Assembly: GCA_001662425.1 (NCBI GenBank)
Contig: BDDC01000747.1
Span: 1 to 45,593 of the forward strand
DNA length: 45,593 bases
Source of the DNA: Chlamydomonas sphaeroides
Taxonomy: Eukaryota; Chlorophyta; Chlorophyceae; Chlamydomonadales; Chlamydomonadaceae
Reading direction: 5' to 3'
Of this stretch, positions 19,655 to 31,400 are shown piece after piece. How positions within the stretch are numbered: the stretch's first letter is position 1; each line of letters starts with the position of its first letter. The position numbers and the translations under genes were made by a program. The notes beneath the pieces were generated by a model that was not told where the DNA came from, searched no databases, and saw only the letters and a list, made by a program, of their open reading frames with translations.

Positions 19655-21388
19655 GGGCCATCCACTAGGCGGCGGCGCGGCGCGGGGGTGGTGCAGGGCG
19701 AGGCGAGGATGACGTAGGAAGAGGCGGTGCGCTGCGAAGTGCACGGTGTTGTGTTGGGGGGAGAAAGGCGGCGGCCGTGGCCAAGTTAGCCAGATGGCGC
19801 TAGAGGAAGCGGCGTGAGGCACCAGCGGCCTGCTGCTGAGCTGCTGGCAGATGACTGGAACGGGGCCGGTGTCGGTAGCAGAGTGGTGGTGCCCCTGGGT
19901 GCTGCCCAGGCGCGCGGCCAACAGAGCGTGTGTGGGCGAGGAGTGCTGCAGGGGTGCAAGGGGCTGCGCCCAGGGCGCCAGGGGCGGAAGCAGGGGGCGG
20001 AAGGACTTGGACGTGGCTGCAGCGGGGATGGCCGGGGTCAGCCGGGGTGTATGTTGAGGGTGGGAACGCGCTGCGGCTTGCTGAGGGCGCGCCCGGGCCC
20101 CAGCGGGAGGAAGGGGAGGGCTGGGTGTGGCACAGCGCGCGCGTTGGTGGATACGAGATTGTGCGCGCGGGCACCGGCTGGTGTGCGGACATGCTTGCTG
20201 CATCGCTGGGCATCTGCTGCGGCGCTGTGCTAGCGGTGGCTTGAGCAGGGGAGCTCGTGGGAGCTTCCTGGGCTTGGGCGGACCGCGAAGGGGGGCGGGA
20301 AGCGCGTGTCACTCGAGAGTTACAGAGTTGCCGTGTTCCTCCGCAGTGCATGCGCCCATCAACCTCCACAACGGCTTTTTTCCCATTTCGCGTAGTGTAC
20401 ACCACAGTCATTCACGCAACTGCAGGAGCTCGCGCCGCATGCGGGCGAGGGTCCCAACTAGGGCTTAGTCCGAGCCATACATGGCCACAACTCACACAAG
20501 CACAAATGTGTCATCCAGCGCATGAAATTGCGCGGAGCGGGTCTTCAGGTTTCGGCGCGATTTGCCCAGGCAGCGAGCCCGCGCGGGCCCGCTCGGTAGC
20601 GCCAAGTCAGATCGACAGGGTCAAACGCACAAACACATATCACATTAGAGTGGTCCGGGGCAAACAAGCAAGCGCTCTCTGCCTCGCCCCTCTCGTCAAA
20701 ATTGCCCCGACACCTGGCGAATCAGCAGGCGCCGCATGAGGCCTAGTCGGTGTCGTAGCGCTAGCGGACAGCACTCCAATGCAGGAGGAAGCCTGCCGTT
20801 GATGCCGACATGGCAAGTCGACCGCCCGAGCTCTCCGAGCCCAAGATTCGCGCGTTGCGGCGCTCCGCTCGAGGTACTTGCTTCAGTAACGCTGCCGTAA
20901 GCTCGTCCGTGGTCAAACGTGGCGGGAGTCAAAGCGCTTGCGACAGGGCTTGCGCCACTTGCCGCGCCAGCGGTACCACGAGGTGGCTACACTGCATATA
21001 AGGCAGTGTCATGCCGTGACTATCGCTTGCGCGGAAATGCAGGCGAAGACGCCTGTCGCCTCGCTGGCCGCATGAGCGCAGGCGCAGGTCAACTATCGAC
21101 AACCGGTCATAGTAATGTACACGCGAGTAAGAGTATAAGTAAGTGTATGTGTTTATCGGTCAAGGGGTCAAACTGCGGCCCGAAACGGGAGTTTGAAGTC
21201 TCGCCGCTGCACGATGCATAGACCGCCCGCACGCCACCGCTCGACAACGCGGCATGCGCGCCAAACGTCCATAGGCGCAGCATCCCACATGCTAGTCGTC
21301 TGACCGCTGGAAGCAACCAAGCTCACTGACCCATCCCCAACGTAGGCCGCTGCACGCAACCGGCGCCATCCTCGCGCCGCCTCGCGCG
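19655..21388. other. Convergent 3' region of JMJD6-like and ARMT1 genes
   Basis: This 1.7 kb lies between two facing stop codons. No conserved protein is recognisable in it. It probably holds both 3' UTRs plus spacer. From about 20450 rightward the sequence is less GC-rich than the genes. A minus-strand TGTAA at 20324-20320 could end the ARMT1 transcript, but that implies a UTR of about 1.07 kb. Confidence 0.45.
20320..20324 (-). terminator. Candidate polyadenylation signal TGTAA for ARMT1-like gene
   Basis: It is the only minus-strand TGTAA I found between this gene's stop and the JMJD6 stop. The distance of about 1.07 kb makes it tentative. Confidence 0.3.
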
Positions 21389-24300
21389 TCACATCGCCGC
21401 CTGCACCATGCCCCACTTGCCGTTTACCAGCCACTCCGGGTCCGCGGCGCTGAGCTGCTCGCTCTGCCCCGGCCGCAAGCCCGCCACCACGTCCGCCTTG
21501 AGCGTGCGCAGGCCCACCAGCGGCGCCGGCCCGAAGCCCTGCGCGGCAGCAGATGAGCCACCATGGGATTGAGTCACACCAGCGCCATCCCCTTGCAGCT
21601 GGGCCTGGCATGGCAGGAATGCAAGTGGTCGCCGCCGCAAGGCATGTGCTGCATAAGCGCGTCTCTGCCTGCGTTTCTGGGCGCGCAGTCTTTCCGGGGT
21701 TGCCGCGCGCCTTGGCTGACAGTGCCCGGCCGCGTGGCAGCACGCCAGCACACGTGCCCACCCCCACTCCACCGCCGCCACCCCACGCTTACGCACGCAC
21801 GCACACACCTGAAGCGCTTCCTTGAAGGGCGTCGTGTGGGGCCACCTGTGCGCGTGCGGCAGCAAAGAAACGTGTTTGCGGCAAGGGGCAGCACGCAGCA
21901 ACGGACATCGCCCGACAGTAGGCGCCGCCAAACCCCGTGTGGCGCGGCTGGCTAGTGCCACCCTTCCTCCAACGCCACACACGCTTGACTGCCCCTCGCC
22001 GCCCACGGCTCAGTGGTCGTAGCGCTCCTCACGTCAGCTGGTGTTGGGTCCGCGGCACCCACCCCTGCCAGCTAGCGTGCCGCCCTGCCACCAGACAGCA
22101 ACGCTCACGTGCCAGTCGGCATCCGCAACCCGCAACCCAACCGTGAAACCACACGCTGCGTTCTCAAGACTTGAGCGCCCGGGAAACCCCAGCCCAGCTG
22201 AGCGCACCTGCAGTCGTGCGTCAGCTTGCGGTAGTTTAGGTCGCCCTGCGCCGCACCGCAGCAAAGCAGCAGCATCGTCATCCGCATCTGCTTCCTCACA
22301 TCTTCATCCGCATCCGCTTCCTCAGCAGCAGAGTGAGGCCGTCATTCGCAGGCTGCCATGGTCTCTCTCTCGCGCACACTGACGCACACACGGCCCGTAA
22401 AGCTGAACACACGCACGCCCGCAAGGCGGGCCGCCAGCGCATGTTCAACAGAAGAACGATGTTAATAACCTATACCTTATGCACTGGCGCTGCACCCCGC
22501 ACGTGCTGCCGTACCTTGAGGACGACCAGCCCGCTGCCCGCCAGCTGCTGGTGCAGGTCGGGCGCCACGGCAGCCATCCAGGCAAAGGGCGCCGGCGTGG
22601 TCCAGAAGCCGTGCGCCTCCCAGCGCCAGCGCCCAGCCGCCAGGTGGCCCCGCCAGCGGGCCGCGAGCCGCCGCACCGAGGCCCAGGCGCCGGGCGGCAC
22701 CTGCAAGGCCACGGTGGGCCGCGGGCCAAGGGCGGGAAGGGCCAAGGGACAGCTGCGCATGAGGCAAGCAGTGGTCCAGAGCCCCAGGAGCCCCAGGCGC
22801 ACGCGGCTGCCACATGCAGAGACGCGCCTGGCGCCACTTGGCCCTGCGTCCGGCGCCCCACCGCCCGACGAGCCCCGCCGTGCCGCCCACCTGCCCCGGC
22901 GCCTGCTCCCCCTCGCAGCTGGCAATCAGGTCCGCCATGTCACCCTCCAGTGTGTCGCTCACAAACCACGACAGCAGCTTGCCGTGCAGCACCACCCGCG
23001 CCGCCACGCCTGAGGGAGGCGGGGGTTAGGGCGCAGTGCGGGGTCGGGGCAGCGAGCGCCGGAGGCTTTGGGACGTGCGGCGAGGGCCAGGCTCTCGCGC
23101 GTTTCCTTGCGTGTGGCGACGCCGCAACGCCTGCCGCGAGACCCGTTTCCGTTTGTTTTCCACTTTCCTTGTATAATATCATTCTCTCTTTCTCTCACCC
23201 GAGCTGAGCAGCAGGTCTGCGAGGCACAGGTCCGCAAACAGCTCCAGCCCGCTGTTGTCAAGCACAATGTCCAGCCGCCCGGCGCCGCCGCCGGCGCGCA
23301 GTGCCGCCAGCCGCCGCCACACCGCCTCGCTGTCGTCGACGATGACTCGGGCCGGCTCGGCGGCGCCCGACGCCGACGGCGCCCCCGCCGCCAGCGCCGC
23401 CGTGTCGAGGCCCGCGGCGTTGACCAGCAAGCTCAGGTCGGCCTTGTTGCCCCACAAGGCCATGAGCAGACCCGCAAGGCTGGCGGCGCGCGCCGCCGCC
23501 TCGCCGTCCGCCCCCGACGGCGCCGCCGCCAGGCCCGCCAGCAGCTCCTCCGTCTCCGCGGCGATGTCCGCGGCGGCGGCGGCCGACTTGGCCCAGGCGG
23601 CAGCCTTCTGGCGGCCAAAGGGGTCGTAGCCGCGCAGCAGCGGCTGGCGCTGCGGGGCAGGTCGTGGGTACCGGGGACACAGGGGCCACAGCTGCGTGCG
23701 TGCGTGTGCAGCGCTGTCCAGAGAGGCCGTGAGTTCTTTATCCACTGCGACCCAAACGAAGCTCCAGAGCGCGTGGCTACCATGGGGCACCCAGTTCATG
23801 AAAGATTGTGACACCTTCTGTATAGAGCGCTGGGCGCTGCTGGCAGTTGGTTTGGTCAGGGCCGCGGCGATACCGCCGCCAGCACCGCCAGTTCCAACCG
23901 GCCTGGCGTCAAGGGCCCCGCCTCTGATGTATTCCTCCATACAGAACTCCACTCTCCATCCACTTGTGTACACACGCGCCGCTCAACCCGGGGCGTGCTG
24001 TGCCGCGTGTGGGGTTCTGTTCTACTTGACACTTGAACACACACCTGCAGCGCGGCGGCTATGGCGCCGTACATGTAGCACTCCGCCAGCAGCCACGGCA
24101 GCCCCAGCCAGGTCGGCCGCACGGGCGCGGCGCCCCCGGCTGGGCCTTGCGCCAGCTGCTGCCCGGCCTCCTGCCGCGCCACGGCCAGCGCCACGGCCGC
24201 ATTGGCTGTGTCCAGTAGCTCCTGCGCACAGCGGCGGGCTGCATGTGTGCAAGTCTGGGTGTGCGTGCGCGTTGGGTGGCGTGGGTGTAGCAGCGTTGGC

Positions 24301-24921
24301 GAGGGGTTGCGCGAGGCACGAGTGCTGATGACAGATGATGGTGGGAGAGGGGGCACCGAGCTCGGCTAAACACACGCCCACAGCCAGGCAGCCGCTGCCC
24401 CGCTGCGGCCCACCTGCAGCTGCTCGCTGGCGCCATCCACCGCCAGCGGCGCCAGCGGCGCATCCGCCAGCATGGCCGACCGCAGCGCGCGCAGCTCAGC
24501 CAGCGCCGCAGACAGCTGCGGGCAGGGCAGGCCAGGGGCGCGTGTGAGCGGCAACCGCCTGAAGGGCATGCCACACGCTCCGCGCTGCTCCTGCCCGGGG
24601 CCTCCAGCGCCGGGGCCCTGCCCGGGCCTTGGCCCCATGTCCAGCCACCCGCCGCCGCACCTGCGCCACGCCATCGCCGCGGTCCCAGCCGCGCTCGGCG
24701 GCGTCCGCCTCGACGTCGCGAATCATGGACTCGAGGATGGCGGGCAGCCTGGCCGTGATGGTGCCCTCTGCGAAGGAGCCGGGCTCGCTGCCCACCAGCG
24801 CCGCAAAAGGGGGCGGCGGCAGGGCGGCAAAGCTGGCCTGCTGCAGCCGCGAGGCCATGCTCAGGGCTTCGGTGGAAGCGGACGCGCCGGCCGAGGCAGC
24901 GGGCTGGGCTGAGGTGGACAT
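21389..24921 (-). CDS. ARMT1: ARMT1/DUF89 subfamily III damage-control phosphatase-like protein
   Basis: Nine exons: 24921-24661, 24515-24414, 24221-24045, 23649-23199, 23009-22891, 22700-22515, 22245-22208, 21845-21809, 21538-21389. Phases agree; 506 aa. The family (human ARMT1, yeast YMR027W) is a metal-dependent phosphatase acting on sugar phosphates; a protein-glutamate methyltransferase activity has been claimed and disputed. Colinear signatures run from GSFAEGTITARLPAILESM near the start through LPWLLAECYMYGAI, ALWGNKADLSLL, IVLDNSGLELFADL, SWFVSDT, GDLNYRKLTHD and RTLKADVVAGLRPGQSEQL. Metal-ligand equivalents are Asp311, Asn312 and Asp349, and the RTxK motif is Arg468-Lys471. Exons 7 and 8 are only 38 and 37 nt but are required by the alignment. 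An Ala-rich insert of about 70 residues lies before the DN motif. I chose the ATG at 24921; an in-frame upstream start would be GTG. Confidence 0.9.
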
Positions 24922-25464
24922 GTGGCGGGAGGGCGTGCGTGTGGGGAGGTGGGGCAGCGCTGCCGGGACGGCTGACCGGCGTGCAGCGGATGTCACTGCG
25001 ACCTGCGCGGAGGGCACGCGGGGAATGGGAAGGGACCAGCGACGCTTCCTATGGATCTGACTGGCTTACAGGGCCTGTCAGCGCTCGCATGGTCTGCGCC
25101 TGAGCGCCGGGGGCTCCTAGTCCAGCACCCGGATGGCGCGAGCGGAGATGCGCCCTCGGCGTGCACGTGCAGTCAGGCGTGCGGGAGGGGTGGGGTGTAT
25201 ATGTACTGTGTATCTTCTTCGCTTAAAAACTGGGGAAGAGCCGCAGAACGCACTCTGCGATGCTGCTCGGCAGGACCCGACATGGCCCGGAGGTGAGCAC
25301 AATCTATTCTTTAATAAATGTGGCCTGGAGGTGCACTATCTAGTGTTCTCGCATACCTTCGTTCTTTTGGCTACCTGTGCTTGCCGTGCTATGTGCATGC
25401 AAACGGCGTGACGCCGAGTGCACCCACCACGCGGCGCTTGTGCGACGGCAGTGGCCCTCAAGTC
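24922..25464. promoter_or_regulatory. Shared upstream region of ARMT1-like and EAF genes
   Basis: These 543 bases lie between two divergent ATGs. An AT-richer patch from about 25190 to 25330, holding GTATATGTACTG and TTTAATAAATG, may mark the core promoter side of the EAF gene. This is inference only. Confidence 0.5.
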
Positions 25465-27379
25465 ATGGCGGCAGCAGACACGTTGCCTTCGGCCAACGTT
25501 GATTATGCGCTCACACTCGGGCCCAGCATCGCACCAGAGCCTGGCGAGGAAGCCGAAACCACCTTCGCCACATTCCGCTACGACTTCCGACCTGCTAGCG
25601 CGGACATGGACCAGCCGGGCGTGCTGGTGCTGGGCAAGGACAGCCGGGTAGGCGACACCCCTGCCACGGCGACTACAACTGCTCGCTCGCTTGCCCCTCC
25701 GACCGCGCTCTAGCTCAACCGCAGACTCGCGGGCCAGACCTGCATGATAATCTTCGCTCCTTCGCCGCGAGCCACTGTGTGCCCCAATCCACCCTTCGGC
25801 ACTGCTGCCTGGTGTTGCTGCCGCCGACCAGCGCTTCATACCCATGTCAACGCAACCCACACACGACCGTCTTTCAACCCCTCCTCCCCTTTTTTTACCC
25901 GCCGCAGGTGTCCCTGTACATGGTGAACTCCAACTCCGCCACCTGCGAGTGGGACATGCTCTTCGCCGGCAAGTTCGAGCCGCCCTCGACCGCGCCCGGC
26001 AGCGGCGGCGGCGCCGCCAGCCCTACCAGCGGCGGCCAGAAGGACAGCCTAGACTGCATCGCCATCTTTGACCCGGTCAGCGGCAGCTTCCGACTGGAGC
26101 TGCTCAGTGGCCACTACAACACCAAGTGAGCTGCCGCTGCTGCCGCTGCTGCCGCTGCTGCCGCTGCTGCCGCTGCTGCCGCTGCTACCGCTGCTACCGG
26201 GGTGGTGACGGACCCACGGCGCCGGGCTGCTGCGCCGAGCTGGGGGGTCCACCGGCCAGCGGACAGGCGTTGCGCCCATGCCAGTGGTGGGACGTGCGCG
26301 CACATGTCACCGGATCCACGGCTCCTGTCACCTAAACCATCCCTGTGACCCCCGTGTGCGTCATACCCCTCCCTTGCTGCAGGCACGTGCGAGACGCTGC
26401 GCCCTACCGAGCGCCCGCCGACAGCTCCCACGGCCTGTCCCCAGGCACCTCGGGCTCCGCGGGGCCGTCCACCTCGCCCACCGCCCAGCAGCGCTGCAGC
26501 ACCAGCCCCGTCGCCTCCCCGCAGCCGGGCGTCCACGAGGAGGGCGGGCTAGCGGCCTCACGCGCCGGCCCCGGCATGGGGCAGGGCCACGACCGGATGG
26601 CTGGGGCCGGCGGAGCCGGCGGCGGCGGCAAGCCGCCGCGGGCGTCGGGAGGCTCGGCGGCCGGCGCGCGGGGGATGGGGCAGGCCGGGGCAGGGAAGAA
26701 GCGGCAGCGGGAGGCTGGTGGGCCCGGTGGTGGCGGTGGCGCGGCAGGCGGGGGCGGCAATGGGCACTCGCCGCCTGGCGGGCCTGCTCGCAAGGCGAGC
26801 CGCTTGTCGAAGCAGTCGGGACCGCAGCAGCGGGCGCAGCTGACGCCGCCGCGCGGCGCTGCTGCTGCTGCTGTGGTGGCGGCCGCGGCGGCGTCGCCGC
26901 CGTCGACGGTGCGGCCGCCGGCTGCGGCACCGCCGCCGCCAGCGCCAGCGCCTGCGGCCGCCGCCAGCCCGGAGGAGGAGGACGTCGACGCGGACCTGTG
27001 GGATGCGTTTGATAACATGGACGCAGAGGCGGAGGCCGATGCTGACGTCGACGCTGATGCCGGCGATGCCGCTGACGACGCCGTTGCGGCGCCAGCGGCT
27101 GCGCCGCTCGCCGCTGCGCCGGTGGCCCCGCAGGTGCTTGCGCCGCCGCTAGCGGCGCCGTCGCCGGTGCCTCCGCCAGCCGCGGCGACGCCGGTCATGG
27201 GTATGGCTCTGACGCCGACGTTGGAGGTCGATGAAGAGGAGGAGGAAGAAGAGGAGGAGGAGGCTCCTGCGGCGGCGTCCCCTCCGAAAGCGCGCCTGGT
27301 TGTGGAGGCGCTGGACGACGATGATGGCTACGGCTACGGCCCCGACGAGGAGGACGGCTTAGGCATTGAGTACTTCTAG
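25465..27379 (+). CDS. EAF: ELL-associated factor (EAF), transcription elongation
   Basis: Three exons, 25465-25647, 25908-26125 and 26383-27379, join in phases 0 and 2 to give 465 aa. EAF proteins bind ELL and stimulate RNA polymerase II elongation in the nucleus. The conserved N-terminal domain is complete by about residue 145. Its marks are YALTLGPSI, the FRYDFRPASAD block, VSLYMVNSN, CEWDMLFAGKFEP, CIAIFDPVSGSFRLELL and a terminal GHYNTKHVR. The last of these is split across intron 2. The rest is low-complexity Ala/Gly/Pro/Ser sequence with a basic patch (GKKRQREAGG), then two acidic segments (EEEDVDADLWDAFDNMD and a run of Glu) and a terminal LGIEYF. Acidic or Ser-rich C-termini act as transactivation regions in animal EAFs; here that is inference. 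TGTAA lies 110 nt past the stop. Confidence 0.88.
26128..26205. repeat. (GCTGCCGCT)n microsatellite
   Basis: About eight units of GCTGCCGCT occupy the start of EAF intron 2, beginning a few bases after the donor site. The unit is in a length multiple of three but is not translated. Confidence 0.85.
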
Positions 27380-27488
27380 AGCACTAGGTGCAGAGCAGCT
27401 TGCAGCGTCAGGTGGTCCTGCTGTGTGGGTGATGCGGGGGCCTGTGGTTATGGGAAGGCCGTGGGGTGCGCACACTTTAAAAAGTGGC

Positions 27489-27493
27489 TGTAA
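27489..27493 (+). terminator. Polyadenylation signal TGTAA of the EAF gene
   Basis: TGTAA occurs 110 nt after the EAF stop codon, within an AT-richer patch. Position and motif fit the chlorophycean consensus, with cleavage expected 10-20 nt downstream. Confidence 0.75.
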
Positions 27494-28484
27494 ATTACTG
27501 TAGGGTTCGGATGGGCAGAGGACAGAGTGCCGCAGATGAGCGCGGGGAACGGGCTTGAGCTGGGTAAGCGGCGGCGCCGTTAGCACAGCTGTGACGAGGC
27601 TAGTGGGTAGGTTCAGGTAGCGGCTCCTTAGGACTAGATGGTGCGGACGCTAGGCGTTAGGGCAGTTGTGGCGAGAAGGCAGGCAGGTAGCGCTGGCATG
27701 TTCGTTTCCTGACACAGGCTGGCGCGCTAGCTGTGTGGTCTGGGGCCGCAGGCCTGCTCGGCTGTGTAGCCGCGGCCAGGTTGATGCGCAAGGTAGCCGC
27801 AGGTGACCGCAGGGGTTCCGATGTTGGCGTTTGCTGGACGACGATGATCGTGTTGTTGGGCGGTTTTCGGGGCCGAGCGCTTGTGCAGGCCGGCAGCGAG
27901 TGGCAGAGTGCATCTGCATTCTATTTGGCAATGCACATCGATTGGCTTTCATTGATCTAACGCTGTTTTATAAACGTTCGGCCAGGGGTGGTCACCCCTG
28001 CAATCGACAGCATCAAGCCGGTCAGCAGCTGCGTTGAGGAGCAGAAGGAGTCCACAAGCGTGGCTTGGCACAGAACCGGAGCGACGACAGCCCTGGGGTG
28101 CCCCTGGGGAATACGTGAACAGGTCGGCGTGGGGCGTGGGGGCATCTTGAAGTGGGTACGTGTGCGAAGTACATTCTCAGCACAGCCCGACAAGACGCAG
28201 GCCATATACAGACCTGTTGCCCTATTGTTCGACTGCGCAGACACCGATCGCGATTGCACGACGGCAGCGTCCGACGCAACGCTTTGACCTGACCTGTCGT
28301 GCGCGACAACCTTGCGCTATGAGCTGCGACCTCAGCTTATCCACTTGTCCATTGCAGCGCTGACCCAGCGCGTGCGCGCTGGCGTTGCGTGCACCCGTTG
28401 TGCATTGAACTCCTACGACCACCGCAAAAGAGCCGAACCCAAAGCAGACCCAGCGCGCTGGTGTTGAAGACTGACTGATAAACC
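27494..28484. promoter_or_regulatory. Spacer and promoter region upstream of the ArfGAP gene
   Basis: About 990 bases lie between the EAF polyadenylation signal and the ArfGAP start codon. No gene is supported. A TATA-like TTTTATAAA occurs at about 27964-27972, roughly 500 bases before the ATG, too far to assign with confidence. Confidence 0.4.
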
Positions 28485-31400
28485 ATGGCGCGACCAATGC
28501 GCTCACCTTTCAGCGACCTTGAGGACACGCCCTTGTTCCGTATCAAGGCGAGGATACCTCGCGCAGCGCGCTGCCCAAGCGCACCAAGCACGCGAGCTTC
28601 CCCGTACCCCCCGCACATGCCCGGCCATCCTATCAACACCTCAGCCGCACACACTGTCCTTGTCTGCACCTGCTCCTGCCTGGGCGCCGGCAGCTCTCGG
28701 CGTCCCAAGTCCCCGGCCCCACGCCGTGCCGCCCGTCCGCAGGTTTCGGAGCTTGAGGGCGGCTGCCGGCGCCTCCGCGACCGCGTAGCGGCGCTGGTGG
28801 CCCACTACCGGCGCTACCGCGACGCGCTTGTGTCCATGTGCACGGCGCAGTCGGCGTTCGTGCGGGGACTGGCCGAATTCTTTGGGGCGCCCGACGGAGA
28901 CGACCTTACGGGTGCGCGCCGGGGGCGCAGGGTTACTGGCATTGAACACCCGGCCCACGGGCCGCGCAGATGCTACCAGTATCACTGCTGCTGCGGCCAC
29001 TCGACGCGGCGAGCGCCAGCGCACGCGCGACAGCCGGCAAGCGCCAGGGCCGCCGTCACTGGGTACCGTACTCCAGCTGCCTCTGCCGTCAGGCCCAGCA
29101 GCGCCCGCGCCGCGCCGCTGGGCATCGGGGACCAAGCACTCGGCCAGGGGACTTGGCTGCTGCACAGGTGCCTCGGGGGCTGCTGCGGCTGCCTCGAGGC
29201 CGCAAGCCCTAACGCACGGCCAGCTGTGCGCGGGGCGGCCCCCGCATGCCCCCCTCAGGTGCCGTCCGTCACAGGGTTACCGTTTGTCGTCAGGGCCAGC
29301 AGCCCCCGCAAACACCCAGATACCTCGCGCGGCGGCCCCATGCCAGCCGCCACGCGCCGCGCTACTGCATCCCGCGCTGCGCCCAAGCGCAGCTCCCTAA
29401 TGCCACGCATGCGCGCCGAGTCCTGTCTGTCGGTGTGCTGTCCGGCTGCTGCCCCAGGCGGCGTGCCGGTCAACAAGTACATATCCACGCTGGGGGAGGT
29501 GACCAACTACTTCGACCTGCTAAAGATCCAGGTACGGCAGTACGCCAGCGTACGTCACGGTGCGCGGGCCTCCAGGCGTACCTTGGCCCGGGCCGTCAGA
29601 TGCGGAGAGACCAGATTTCACAGCCCTACCCCGCATGCAGCCCCTGCGATGCCCCGCCTCGATCCATATCACCGCCGACGCCAGCGCCGGTGCTGCCGAC
29701 GCCAGCAGGCGCGGTCAAGCAGCCCAACGCCCCCCCTGGGGTCCCCTTTCGACGGCGCCCCCTGCCCAGATCGAGTTCGCGGCCGACGAGTTGGCCAAGG
29801 AGTGGCTGGACGAGCTATTGCTGGGCGCCCGCGACTCGGCCAAGGCCTTTGAGCGCGCCAGTGGCGAGGCGGAGGAGGCGGCGGCGCGTGCGCTGTCCCT
29901 GAAGAAGGTGAGGGGTCCGGGGGGTTCGGGACCTGGCGGAGGGGGAGGGGAAGGTGCCGGGCGGCGGGAGCGCCTGTGGGCGGCTATGGGGCAACGGGGA
30001 GCTTCCTACTTCTTCCCATGGATGCCAGGCGGGCTGCATGGCTCGCAGCTGGGCGCCCGGCCCTGGGTCCATGTTCCAGACCCTGCACCGCCAGCCTCCT
30101 GGCCCCGCCTTTTGCCGCATGCTTGGCCCTGCTGCGTTCCCCCAGGGCACCAAGCGGGAGGTCCTGGACCGGGCCAACGGCGAGCTGGCGGCCGCCCGGC
30201 TGGTGGCGGAGGAGGCGCGCTTCGACGCGGCGCGCAGGCTGGCGCTGGTGCAGGTGTGTGGGAGGGGGCCGCGGGGGCTGGGCCGGGGAGGGGCCCCTAC
30301 TGGAACGGAGAGGGGCCCATGGCATTCGGGTCCCGGGCCCCTCACTTGCTGCCTCCCCTGGCCCCCTGCCCCCGGCCCCCAGTCCCGGCGCGAGTACTCG
30401 TTCCTGCAGCTGCTGCTTGACTCAGTGGGCGCTCACCACGCGGCGCTGAGGTCGGGCAGCGAGATGCTGGCCAGGTGGGCGGGGGCGTGGGTGGCATGGA
30501 CTTGGAAAGGCTTTGGACGGAGGTGCGGGCGCTCGCGGGCCCTCTCTGGAGGTGGTGTGGGGGAGCTGCATGGGACTGCTGGAGCAGGGCCGACCCGGGA
30601 GCTCGGTTGCGCTCACAACGAGCAGAGCAAGACTGTGTGTCCAATGTCAAGGAGAGCAGGACGGCGTGTGTGACCTGTGGCGCAGGCTGACCCCGTTGGG
30701 CGACACGGCGCGGACCGTGGTGGCGGAGGCGCGCGCGGCTGAGACGGAGGTGCAGGTGCGCTCTGGTTGAAGACTGTCGCACTGTGCATACACTGCGCAG
30801 GCTCTGCGCGCCCTCTGCTATGGCTGCTGTCGTCACGCTGGGCCCTGCCATTCCACGCCACCCCCTGCCACGTCACTGTCTGCGGCCCGCCTCTGCTCGC
30901 CCTCCCGCGCACCTCCACCCCGCCCCAGTCCCGCATCGCCGTGGAGGCGGCCCGCTGCAAGGCCGCCAGCTCCGAGGCGGCGGCCGCCGCCACCGCAGCC
31001 ATGGGCGCAGGCGACGAGTCGGGGCACGGCCCGGTGCAGATGACGGGTGGGGCGCGGGGATGCGTTGGGGCACGACCCGCTGTGCCTGTCGCGTTCACTG
31101 CGTGCCGCGGCACCGGCCAGCGAGCCAGCTGGCTACCCACGCACTGGCTACCCAGGACCATGCCTAGGACCATGCCTTATTTTACTTTAGAACCAGCGTG
31201 GAAGTCAATGGCCCATGCCTTCGTCCCTAGACACGGTCTGGGCATGCCGGCGGGGCCGTGCGGCTGGGAGGGCTTGTGGGCGCACAACGGGCTGGTGCGC
31301 GCCGGGGCCGCCCCGGGTGGACTCACACCATCCCATTTTGCCTGTGTTGCCAGGGTTGGGGAGCGGGGGGAGGTCAAGGAAAGGAGGCAGGAAGGGATGC

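Noticed and set aside
17966..20203. 745-residue minus-strand open frame
   Set aside because: It is the antisense shadow of the JMJD6 RS-tail exon; repeated Arg/Ser codons on plus give Ala/Pro-rich noise on minus.
20810..21001. Small plus-strand frame starting MASRPPELSEPKIRALRRSA
   Set aside because: It has a plausible start but no homologous family, no supporting downstream exon and no polyadenylation signal.
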